Positions 34,801 through 46,800 of a DNA stretch of 64,000 nt are shown piece by piece (the stretch's first letter is position 1; every line of letters begins with the position of its first letter). This DNA comes from Camphora micrantha (Eukaryota > Streptophyta > Magnoliopsida > Laurales > Lauraceae). Location: assembly GCA_003546025.1 (NCBI GenBank), contig QPKB01000002.1:80599072-80663071 (forward strand), written 5' to 3'. Position numbers and translations under genes: made by a program. The notes beneath the pieces were generated by a model. That model was not told where the DNA came from, searched no databases, and was given only the letters and a program-made list of their open reading frames with translations.

Positions 34801-37800
34801 ATTTTGAAAAGGCCTATGACATGGTGGATTGGGGTTTTCTTCAATATATGATGAGTAGATTGGGGTTTGGGCAGAAATGGTGCCAGTGGATAAACAGTTG
34901 TGTTTCTTCAACTCACTTCTCTGTTTTAGTGAATGGGTCTCCGAAAGGTTACTTTAAGAGCTCAAGAGGAATTCGGCAAGGGGATCCTTTATCTCCGTTG
35001 CTCTTTGTCATTGTGGCTGAAGCTTTGCATGCCTTGCTGGAGAGAGCCAATCAATTGAGATTAATTAAGGGCTTCTGTTATGATAATACTGCTATTGAGG
35101 TAACTCATTTACAGTTCGCAGATGATACTGTCATTTTTTGTGATGCTGACTTGGTGCAGGTGGACAATTTGATACTTATTTTGAATTGGTTTGAGTTTCT
35201 CTCGGGCTTAAAGATAAATTATGGTAAGTGTGAGCTGGTGGGTATTCATCTAAAGCATCGTTTGCTTGTTTCTATGGCTACGAAGTTTGGTTGTAAAATT
35301 GGGACCAACTAAATATTTGGGGTTGTCTCTGTGTTTGGGTTTGCCTAAATAATCTTTATGGGATCCGGTAGTGGAACGGATTGAAATTAGATTGAACTCT
35401 TGGGAGAGTAGATACTTATCTTTGGGAGGACGTCTTACTCTTATTAAATCTGTGCTGTCAAGTCTCCCCATCTATTTTTTGTCATGTTTCGGGTGTCCTA
35501 AAAGTGTGGTCCGAAAGATTGAGAAACCACAACAAGATTTTCTTTGGAATGATTCTGTGGAGCATAAAAAATACCATTTAGTGAAGTGAGACCTTGTTTG
35601 TCAACCTGTTGCTAATGGGGGTTTGGGAATTTGTTCCATTGATAAGGTTAATAAGGCTTTATTGGGGAAGTGGCTGTATAGGGTGGAAAATGTTTATGGC
35701 AGCGTATTTTAATCCACAAATACAAACTAGAAAGGGATGGCTGGTTTGTACCAGGAAGAGATTATAAAGCTTCAGGTATTTGGAGGTCGATTCTTTCCGT
35801 GAAGGGTGTTTTTGATCAATGGGTTAGGTACAAAGCTCATGATGGGCAGCGTATCAAATTCTGGCATGACGAATGGTGTGGACATCAAGTTTTGAATCTG
35901 CAATTTCCTAACCTCTATCTCTTGGACTGGCGGCAACATGCTTTTATAGCTGATCAATTTGAATTTAGGGGTGGTTCTGTAGTTTGGAATTTTTTTTTAA
36001 GTAGGAATTTGACGGATATCGAAACGACAGATCTTTGTAGTATGTTTGGATTGTTGGACAAGGTATATTTGTCTTTGGGCAAGCCTGATGTCAGAATATG
36101 GAAACCTGATGTTAAGGGAAAGCTCTCAGTTAAATCTCTTTATAATGTCCTGATTGATGATTCTAGTGTTTCATATGGTTGGCGTCGTTTTTGGGATCGT
36201 TACATGCTGCCTAGAGTTTTGGTATTCTGTTGGTTGGCTAGGTGAGGTAGAGTTTTGATGATAGAAAATTCAAGGCGGCGAAATCACTTCATTGTTAATG
36301 GCTGTCCTATGTGCTTAAGGGATGAGGAAACGGTTAATCATTTACTTGTTCATTGTAATTTTGCTTATAATGTTTTGGTGGCTCTTTTTGCTAGGTTTGA
36401 TATGCAGTGGGTTATGCCTTGGTCTGTTGCGGAATTGTTCCAACAATGGTTATTTCGTTGCCATTTTACTCACGGAAGGATCTTATGGAAGTTTATGTTG
36501 TATACGGCTTGTTGGAAGATATGGTTAGAGAGGAATAATAGAATCTTCAACAATAAGGTTTGGTCGGTGGAGGAGATTGTGTTGATATTATAATCAAAAC
36601 AGTTTTGGAATGGGCTACGAAGCGGATAGAGTATGATGGAATTTTATTCGATGAACTTACTAGGTCTTGGGCAGTTGTCCTAGATGGGGGAGGGAGGGCT
36701 ATATCAGCTCGCCAAAGTTTTTGGATGCCTCCTCCTCATGGCATTCTTAAGCTTGATTTTGATGGTAGCTATCAACAGTCTCTTAGAAAGGTTGGTATAG
36801 GTGGTGTAATAAGGGATTCTTTTGGTAATGTTGTTCGAAGGTTTTGTGGGCCAATGGATGCTTAAGACGCAAATGAAGCTAAAATGTATGCTTTATTGAT
36901 TGGTTGTCAACAATTACTTATGTTGGGTGGTCTCGCGGCAATCATTGAAGGAGATTCTTTCTCAGCGATTCAGTGGGGTTCAAGGAAGACTTCATATCCT
37001 TGGAGATTGTCAGGTTGGGTAGAGGAGGTGTAGGATATTTCTTCTCAGCTCGAAGTTTCTTTTCACCATATTTTCCGAGAGGCTAACAAAATGGCTGATG
37101 GTCTCGCTAAGGAAGGAGTGTTTCTTGATTCTATTTCTTTTGATGTCTAATGTTTGATTTTTTTGTTTTTGGTGTTGGTTGTTTGTTTTTTAGCTGGTCT
37201 GGGCTTTTTCAGTCCAGCTCTTTTTCTGAGCAATAAAATTTACTGCTATAAAAAAAAAAAAAAAAAAGTAGCTGGTCTGGGCTTTTTCAGTCCAGCTCTT
37301 TTTCAAGCCTATGTGCCTTTCACTTGTTCTCTAATTCTCGTCTAATTATCACAATAAGTGAGTAGCTGCTAGTCTTTTATGCCCATGGAAATAGGCACAA
37401 TTATGGACCAAGTTTGGCTGGCCAGCACGCTTGGGCCTTCTGGTGCATGTCTTGGGTGCAAGTGCGGATGAAGTGCCTGTCGGCCCTGGTAGGCTGGCCC
37501 CGTGGACCTTGGGCCCATTAGGTTGGGTTAGCCTGGATCATAGGACGTCAATAAACTTCAAAACTGATCTTTTGTTAAGAACTCCTTTGATATCATTTGA
37601 TGCACTGTCTCGCGGTAAATCTCTAAGTAGCCACATTTGGAGCTCAAACAAGCAAAGAGGTCTAGGCAGTAGATATTCAGGCGAAGAATTGTTTCTGTTG
37701 CTTTAATCCTCAATGCTAACGTAACTGGATGACATCACTACTTGTAAATAGGAACAATTTGTATAGACCCTATTTAACTAGAAATTAATGGTGGAACTAA

Positions 37801-40800
37801 ACTGCATTTTTAGTGCAATCCAACCCTTAAAAAATATTTTTTTAATCCTTCTTAAAAAAACAGGGTACATACTTTCAAAATGTTAAGAACAACTCCCATA
37901 TGCAATGGCCAAGGTCCATGGGTCCATCAAATCGTGCTGTTTCATGGGATGATATTGATTGGATATTGACACACTTGTATTTAGCTGATTCATATGATTT
38001 GGATTAATCTGTAATTACCCAATTAAGGGAATAATTTCTGTAAATAGCCACTCCCAACATTATAAAGAAAGGGACCAGTCCAAAGGACGGACCAAGTTTT
38101 TCTATTGACGAAGTTTTTCTGGCAATTCTCAAATTGATACAAAATGCTTCAAAAAATTCTGCAAAAGTCACCACACTCTTTTAAAATCACTATCTATTGA
38201 CCACCGTAAGATTTGACCTGTTTTGGACGTTCTATCTGTACAATACTAACATCAGCAATGGGTCTCGCAGAAAAAGTCGATCTTAGGATCCAAAAAATGC
38301 TCTTACGCCAAGTTGATTGCAGGTTAGTCTTGGTAGCTGGTATTCTTGCTTGTCAAAAAAGAGGAAAGAAAAAAGAAAGAGGAGAAGTAAACAGAGGGGA
38401 CAGTCATGTATTGGTCCTCTGTCTGGGTGACTGACACATTCATTAGTAGATCATCATGATCATCACCAAAGCCTTGTTTGGCACAGGAGTGGATGGCATA
38501 GATTTAGTGGATCACAAACATGACTTGGATGGTCGAGACGGGCTTAAAATGGATCTTAAATTGTGACAAAAGGTTTACACCTTAAAATACTAATGACAAA
38601 AGTTGTGACACATTCATTAGCTATGAAACATTAAATTATGTGAATCCTTAAATCTTACAATATTTTAATTGTAGCCCATCTATGTATGAGAATCAGTAAA
38701 AAGTACTAATCATTTTAATGCTTTTGGTATGTATTCATGTAGCCTCAAATTGAAATAAAGACTGATTAAAAGCTTCTTGATATGCTGATGAAAAAGGTCC
38801 TTGATGCAATAAAATCCATTGTTATATATTTTTTTTCTTGGTTTATGTGTTTTCACTTCATTTTTGTTATGCCACAAAGTCGACAATTATTTTCACTGAT
38901 TTGTTATTTTCTGCAAATACAATTTCATTTTTATATTTCATTACAGGCGCAAGAGGTTTATTGTGAAGCAGGCATACAAGGATTTTGGAAGGGCATTATC
39001 CCCACTCTTATCATGGCCAGTGTCTTTGTCTACCATTAAGTTTAAATTTATGCCTCTGTATCTGTTGATTTTTTGAAGAATACTGCATAAACAGGTATGC
39101 AATCCATCAATCCAGTTCATGATTTATGAAAGCTCATTAAAGTATCTAAGGGCAAAGCGGACTGCGAACAAGAGTGGCTTTAAAAATGTGACTGCTTTGG
39201 AGGTACAGGTTTCTTTTAATACAGGAACTGCATGATTTTTTATGTCTATTTAAATGATGATGTGCTTGTGCTTGTTTCTTTATCTGTACCTTTACCATGA
39301 CTTTACCCTTGCAATTTAGTCTATCACTTAAGAGTGCTCTGTATGTAGAATAAAGGTATTTTAATTGATGAAATAATTTTTCTTCTTTTGTGAAGATTTT
39401 CTTACTAGGGGCTCTGGCAAAACTCGGAGCAACAGTCTCAACATACCCATTGCTTGTTGTTAAGGTGAGAAGGTTTTCTGCTTTGCCTTTTTAGTTGATG
39501 ATGATGAAGTGTTTATGCATATATCATGCACGAATGTATGTGTATAGTAGTTATTGCCATGGTTTGGAGTATCATAACAAAGGTTATATTAAATTTCTTT
39601 AGGTTTTATGAGGAACTTGGGTAATTCTTTGATCTTGCTGTGTCATTAGGGATATAGAGAGTGAATGTGGGATTTCTTGGATGTGATATTTGTACTTGTA
39701 GAGAGAGTCGGGGTGATATTTGTAATTACTATTGGTAGCAAGTTAGATGGAATTCATGAAATTTTTTATTTTGCAAAAAGCATTAAAAATCACAAGAAAG
39801 CAAAAATTGAAACAATGGGAAAATAAGATGGAGAACATTAATTTCTTTAATCTTGGTATAAGCTTTTGGTGAACAACAATGAGAAGATTAAAGGTCCCTC
39901 ATTCCCAATCCCTCTTAATGGCACAAACTAAAACTTGAAGATTTTAGGGAACTTGAAGGTCTTCTCGAATGCCTTCTAGAAAGTCTTCAGATCTCTAGAA
40001 TTCTCTAGCATATTCGTAATTACTATTACTAGTGAGGGGTTGCTGGTTGTAGTTCTTAAAAAAAGCTTAAGAGACTCACAGTGATTTTTAGGGATCGTCT
40101 ACAATATTCATGGTTAACCCTTTCTCTCTCCCATTTGTTTCTCTTTCCTCTTTCTTTCTTTGTCTTCTTCAACCCACCTCTCTCTTTTTAATCTCTCTCA
40201 TAAGCATCTTCTCCTCTGTTCTGTGTTTGTTGCCGAAAGGACGCTCTAGCACAGGTGGTTGTGTAGAAAGAAGGTATTGATTTGAGATTGTAGTATTGGT
40301 CGGCACTATAATCAAGAAATATTAAACTCCTGCGTTAGACAGAATGTGTAGGTAAGCTTGCGTATTCTGAAAAGGTTGGAATAGAGTGCTGCAGTTATTT
40401 AGAAGCAGATAGGGATGCTTTGTCATTGTTGATACAGGAGCAATAACATGCTCAGTGATCCTCGTATTGCCATCCATGAATGTGCATGCATTGTCCATCA
40501 TTTCAACAAGATATCATGGTCACTGGGCCACGACTTACTTAAAAGTATTAGGCATCTAATGGAATTGCATCATGCCAAAAATTCTAGTTAAAGCATTCCT
40601 AATGGAAAAGAAAACTACACATCATTGTGTGACTTCTAAATATTAATTCTTTGCCCCTTATGAACCTTCCTTGGTTCCTCCACCCATCCAATATCTAATC
40701 CCAGCTTATTGAACCATCTCCTTGGACACCACATTTTCTCAACTTCTAATTGTTGAATATAGTATTGGCTTATCACACCCTTTCTCATATCGTGGCTTGC

Positions 40801-43800
40801 ACTACTTTCTCCCTTAACAAGCTACAAGTGTGGAAGCTGCTATTCAAGCTCCATGCCATCATCATCTTCTTCTATAAGTATTACTACCACCACCACCACC
40901 ACCACCACCACCACCACCATCATTATTGCTTATTTCTTCACTGGCTACAACTGTAGTTGATGCTATTCCATACTCTATTTCTATTACTATTATTTATCAT
41001 CACCTCCACGATCATTATTTGTTATTATTCTTCACAGGCTACAGCTGCAGAAGATGCTAGTTCACGCTCCAAGTCTTCTTATTATTGTTATTGTTATTAT
41101 TATTTAGTTTTTTATTATTATCATAATATTAGAATTATTGTGCTCTAGCTCTTTCCATGGAATCACTAGAGGCTTGCAGGATTCCTTTTGTTAAGGGTAT
41201 AAGTGATGGCATTTTTTTTTGCCTCTTCAGTGACAATGTGATTCTAGGATCTAATATCTAGTGAAATATTTGCTATATGAAAATTTGTATCTCAACCTTT
41301 TTGGATTCTTCTTTAGACTCATTCCTTTGAGCCATTGTTTCAATGATTCATATCTGAAAAATCTCAATGCAGTCAAGGCTTCAGGCAAAGCAAGAGATTG
41401 GAAAGAACAATGCATTGAGATACACAGGTATGGTTTTATAGTTAGGGTTACGCATCTTATAGCCTCCCTTTTTTATCCAGATCATTGTCATTATTGTTAC
41501 TACTATATGGGGATTGTTCTGTTATTGTGTTAGATCACTTCCATCACTATTTTTGGCATCATTAAACCGTTCTAGTGTCCTTTTATGCAGTGTCATCATC
41601 AAACTGTCCTTTTCTTTGTCAAGTTATGGAAACTTTATTCAATGAACACAATTGGGAACCATAATCAAGTCAATATGGAGCCTGGTTGATCATCTAATGG
41701 ACTTTATAAAAGCTCAATGGTAATTTGATTTGTTGTGTTCTGGGATTTTTTATTTTATTTTGTTGTTGTTGAAAGCTCCAGGTTATATTGTAACAGGCAC
41801 TAACCACATAGTGATACGCAACTTTGAACTAGGAAAATGAGAGCGGTCAGCTTATTAAGAAAATGATGAACATCCAACCCTTGGGTATAGTGGACTTAAG
41901 TTTAGGCGCTTCTCAGTGTGTGAAATGACATATCCCTTCCGCAATCTGCAAGGTGTAGTGTGTGTTTGCAAAGTGCAACACAAGTTGAAGAGGCAAATGA
42001 ACCAGAATAATGAAAGAACCGAAGAAGACACGGGGAAATGGAAGAATTTTGGTGAAATTTGGGTGTCTCCCAATAAGAGAGGCTATCCCTTTATATACCC
42101 ATCATCTGAATCATTTACAATCATGTGTACCTATTACATCATTATAATATTTCTTTGATTAGGGTGATTCAATCCTAATTGATGTGATTGATTCTAATTG
42201 ATCCTATTGGAATTATGATAGAATACAATGTAAAAGTGATATTAGAGTATCAATTGAAGGAAGAAAGATATTATAAATTGTCGTGAAGGTTTGCCATCCC
42301 TTCAGAATTGACCATATATTTATATCCAAACAGTTTCCAATTAATGGCTGTAATCGAGGTTTACTTATCAATTACAATTAATCACTGAACTCATCTATCT
42401 AGTTATAGCTTTACAAAATCTCCTAAAATAGTAATTGTCCAAAACTTCTAAGGCCCACATGGAGAGATATGAACATGTGAGTTGGGCTAAAGTTGGGCCG
42501 ATGGGCCTGGATCAAGTGGACTTGATAGATGGGCCACTTCCACACTCTCCTCAAATTGATGCAGGTTCTGACAAAGCATTAAATTGGTAGTAAGAAAATC
42601 ACGTTGAGGTTGTGGCGCAACTTTCGTAAAGAGATTGGCCAGCTGGTTTTGTGAGGATACATGAGGTAAATGTATTACTTTGAAGAGGACTTGCTGACGA
42701 ATAAAATGTTAGTTGACTTCAACGTGCTTTGTTCATTCATGGAAGGCAGGATTGGTGGCCATCTGTATTGCATTGGTATTGTCACATTGAGTGCAGAGGG
42801 CCCAAGGATAATAACACCAAGTTCACAAAGTAGATGTTGAAACCAAATCACCTCACTGCTTGCAAAAAACCTAGATCTGTACCCAGCTCCTGCAGAAGAT
42901 ATTTAGATCCTTTTCTGCTCTTTACATTTTCAAGAAATGAGTGATGTGCCAAGAAACATATACCATTCGGTCGTGGATCTTCTTTTATCCGGCCAACGAG
43001 TCCCAATCAACATCTGCACAACCTTGGAGATGTAAAGAGGAAGTAGATGAGTAGAAGAGCCCATGATTGAGAGTACCATGAATTTAATAGAGAATCAGGA
43101 GTACAACAGTGAGATGGGGTTTGTGAGTGTCATTCTAAGAGATGGAAAATTGAACATAATGAGAGAGACAGATGCTGAATATCGTGCCCTTTGAGGGTCG
43201 ACTGGGTCTCCTTTATATAGGGGTTGAATGCCCTAATTACAGTATCTAATCATGCCTTATTAAGGAAATACAGTCTTAGATCCTAAATTGTAGCTAACAA
43301 ATAAGGTATGTACATGTTTGCTTGACTAACGGTAAAATACAATGAATGAGCCTAAATGGGCCTGCGAGTTTGGGCCTGGATTGACACCCCCCCTCAAATT
43401 GATGCTGGAGAGTCATACAGCAGTAATTTGGAGACAAGAAATTGATGTCGAGGCCAAGGAAGTCCCTTCGTAAAGATATTTGCAAACTGAAACTCAATAG
43501 GGACATGAGGAAGACTAATGACATCACGCTTATATTCGTCTCGAATAAAGTGGCAATCAACTTCGATATGTTTGATGCGTTCATGGAAGATAGGGATTTC
43601 AGTGATTCTGATAGCCTCAGTATTATCGGCATGCAATGAAGTAGGAGAGGTTTGTGTGAACCCGAATTCCAAAAGAAGTCCCCGTAGCTATAAGATTTTA
43701 GAACAGGCAGAAGACATTGCCCTATATTTAGCCTCTATGGAAGATTTGGAAACACGTTCTTGTTTCTTGCATTTCCAATAAATGAGAGAATTTCCAAGGT

Positions 43801-46800
43801 ACATGCACCAACCAGTAGTAGAACGACGTGTATCTTGACAACTCGCCCAGTCAGCATCCGTATAAGAGGTCAGATGAAGAGGATTATCCTTTGGATAATA
43901 TAAACCATGAGTGACAGTTCCCAACAGATAGCGGATAATGCGCTTCACAGCGGTCAGATGAAGGTGTCGAGGAGATGTCACTCACAAGATTAACAGCATA
44001 GGATATGTCAGGTCTAGTGATGGTGAGATAGACAAGACTTCTCACCAGGCGCCGGTAGGTATGAGGATCAGGAAGAAGATTGCCATCATCTTTACTCAAC
44101 TTGAGATTGACCTCTACAGGCGTATCAAACGGGCGAAGAATCATAGAGATCAGCCAATTCGATAAGATCTTATGTGTATTTGTGTCGATTAACAAATAGG
44201 CCTTTGGGAGATTGATGCACCTCTAAGCCCAAAAAGTAATGCAATGTGCCCAAATCCTTCATATGGAAAGAATCCCCGAGAGATTTGATCATACCATGAT
44301 CAGTGCCAGTGATAATAATATTATCAACATACACGAGAAGAACAATAACGCCAGTAGATGTGTGGCATAGAAAGAGAGATGGATCATAAGGGCTCTGAGT
44401 AAAGCCACTCTCGCATAAGCGACTCCTGAAAATTTCGAACTATACCCGAGGAGCTTGCTTTAGACCATAAAGCGATTTGCGCAAGAGACAGACAATCCTC
44501 TTAGATGGAGAGGCGACGCCTTGTGGTATCGGCATATAGACTTCTTCTTGCATATTCTTAAGGAGAAATGAATTTTTGACATCCATTTGGTATAATGGCC
44601 AAGATTTAACGCAGCAATAGCTAGAAGTAATCGAATAGATGTTGTTTTTGCCACAGGTGCAAACCTCTTTTCGTAGTCAATGCCATACTCCCATCCGTTT
44701 CCGAGTGCCAGAAGTCTAGCTTTGTGTCTATCCAAGGAGCCATCAAATTTAAGTTTGATCGAGTAGATCTATTTGCAACCAATGAGTTTAATTGCTGAAG
44801 GACACTCCACAATATCCCAGGTGTGATTCTGATCCAATGCATCCAATTCCTCCTTCATGGCCTAGTTCCAACAATCTTGTTGTACAACCTGCAAATAAGA
44901 ACTTGGGATAGAGACAAAACATAGGGTTGTCATAAAAAAAGTATCGGTAAATCCATACCGCTCAGGCGGTCTAGAAGTTATGGAGGAGCGACGCAAGGCA
45001 TGAGTGGGCGTGGAACCATTTGCTGGTGGAGGATCAGGAGGACGGTCATCTGTAATGGTAGGTTTTTCCCGTCGGTGATATACAAAATCAGGATTAAACA
45101 TAGTAAGAGTTGTTTGATCCGAAAAACCAAGAGAGATGGGGAAGATGGATGAGGACAGTCCATGTGAGTTTGGAAAAAATACTGATTTTCAAAGAAAATA
45201 ACATTGCGAGAAACTCTGATGCGACGACCAGTGGGATCATAACAAACAAAACCTTTTTTATTAGTGGCGTAACCCAAAAAAACACACCTGCGAGATTGCG
45301 TTGTTAATTTCGTTCGTTCTGTGAGAGGTAGATGAACGAAGCAAACACAACAAAAGGTATGTAGGTGATCAAACAAACGACCAAATAATTTAAAATGCGG
45401 CATGAAATGAGTAATGGTAGGTGATGGAAGACGGTTTATGAGATAGACTGTAGTAGTGAGAGCTTCAATCCAAAAACGAGGGGGAACTGATGATTCAATC
45501 AGAAGTGTTCTAGTTACATCAAGGAGATGTCTGTTTTTCTGTTCCGCGACTTCATTTTGTTGTGGAGTATACGAACAAGTACATTGAGAAATGATTCCTT
45601 TAGTTTTTAGAAAAGATTGAAAATCATTGGAAATATAATCCACACCCCCCCCTGAATCTGAGCGCAAAGTTTTAATGCATTTGGAAAATTGGGTTTCAAC
45701 ATAACTAACAAAAAATTTAAATGCATGAAGAACATCAGAATTCAAATGCAATAAATGAATTCAAGCAAATCTGTTGTAGTCATCAATGAATGTTACAAAG
45801 TATTTGAAATGACCATGGGAAAGGTTCGGAGCAATGCCCCAAACATCACTGTGAATTAAGTCAAAACATTCGGTGCTCCATGTTATGGAGTGAGGAAAAG
45901 GTAAATTTTTACTTTTTCCTAATTTACAAGCATTACATTCAAAAGAAGCAGAATCAATAGGTTTATTTAATAATCCAGATTTAAATAAAGTAGACATCGT
46001 AGGGGCATTCGGTTGACCAACTCAAACTGGTTAACAAGATGGAGTGTTAGATTGCATGAGATATACCAGGATGTGTCATGGTGAGATGTAATGATCTCCC
46101 ATTTCTTCCAAGTACAAACTTTTCGGTGTTGTATTCCATCTAGAAGTCTATTGGTGTTGATATCAGAAAGACGAAGATAAAGAGGATTCTTAGAGAGTCA
46201 GTGAGACGGAATCCACTAAGGAAGAGAAATATAAAAAAACTCAAAGAATGTAACATTTGTTGAGACATCGTCTTTTGGCAATGGGACAGAAGCGTATGTA
46301 TAATTTTTTATTGTTTTAAGTACCTTAGAAAAAACAAACTTCATAGATTGAGGTCTAAGACATCTAGAAACTTTGGGAGTAATAGGAAACAAGGGAGCAT
46401 TTGAGTTTTAACAACTTAAATGGGCTTGCCATCAATCGTGGAGCCAAGATTTTCTCCTTGTGGGGTGGGGGGCGGGGGCAAGGAGGATGCGCCAATAATT
46501 TTAGTGGGCCCACTCATGAAAAATCTAAACCATTCAAAAAACGGGTCCTGTGTTATATCTTTATAAGATTTCACTAAGATGGTCTGTAGTGAGAATGATA
46601 GCTTTTAGATCACTTAGATTAATATTTGAGTGAATTTTTTTCATTGAAAAGGGAGAACTTCTCTTGCAGCCGCCACTAATGATTTTAAGGCCCATCAATC
46701 TTATCTACAAGGTAGAAAGAGTGAAAGGAAAAAAAGAGAAAAAAAGAATCAAATAAGAGTTTCATGACAATGGATGCACTTATAAAAATCTATTCATTGA

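Larger units (their letters stand above)
33061..37268 (+). mobile_element. L1-type LINE (ORF2 region) in PXN intron 6, sense orientation
   Basis: A nearly complete but broken ORF2, with endonuclease, reverse transcriptase, zinc-knuckle and RNase H parts in order. A 3' UTR with an AATAAA at about 37231 and an A tail at about 37249-37267 follow. ORF1 is absent: homology begins at the ORF2 ATG, directly after the RTE remnant. Frame breaks occur at about 33917, 34771, 35310, 35589, 35700, 36244, 36590, 36863 and 37033. No target-site duplication could be identified. Confidence 0.9.
43076..46030 (-). mobile_element. Copia element B inserted in Copia A (no 5' LTR seen)
   Basis: Minus-strand order from high to low coordinate is GAG-pre-integrase, integrase, reverse transcriptase, RNase H, polypurine tract and 3' LTR, which is the Copia order. 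It is flanked on both sides by pieces of another Copia in the same orientation, so it looks nested. The gag/protease part and the 5' LTR are missing or unrecognisable above 46030. Confidence 0.85.

Noticed and set aside
35115..35126. FADD as an inactivating change of YADD in the LINE
   Set aside because: FADD is the usual form in plant L1 reverse transcriptases. Inactivity is due to stops and frameshifts.
37431..37706. 91-codon frame in PXN intron 6
   Set aside because: No family resemblance and lies in intronic DNA next to a LINE.
39016..39022. GT at 39020-39021 as the donor of intron 7
   Set aside because: It would add four bases and put exon 8 out of frame, losing the conserved NPSIQFMIYE block.
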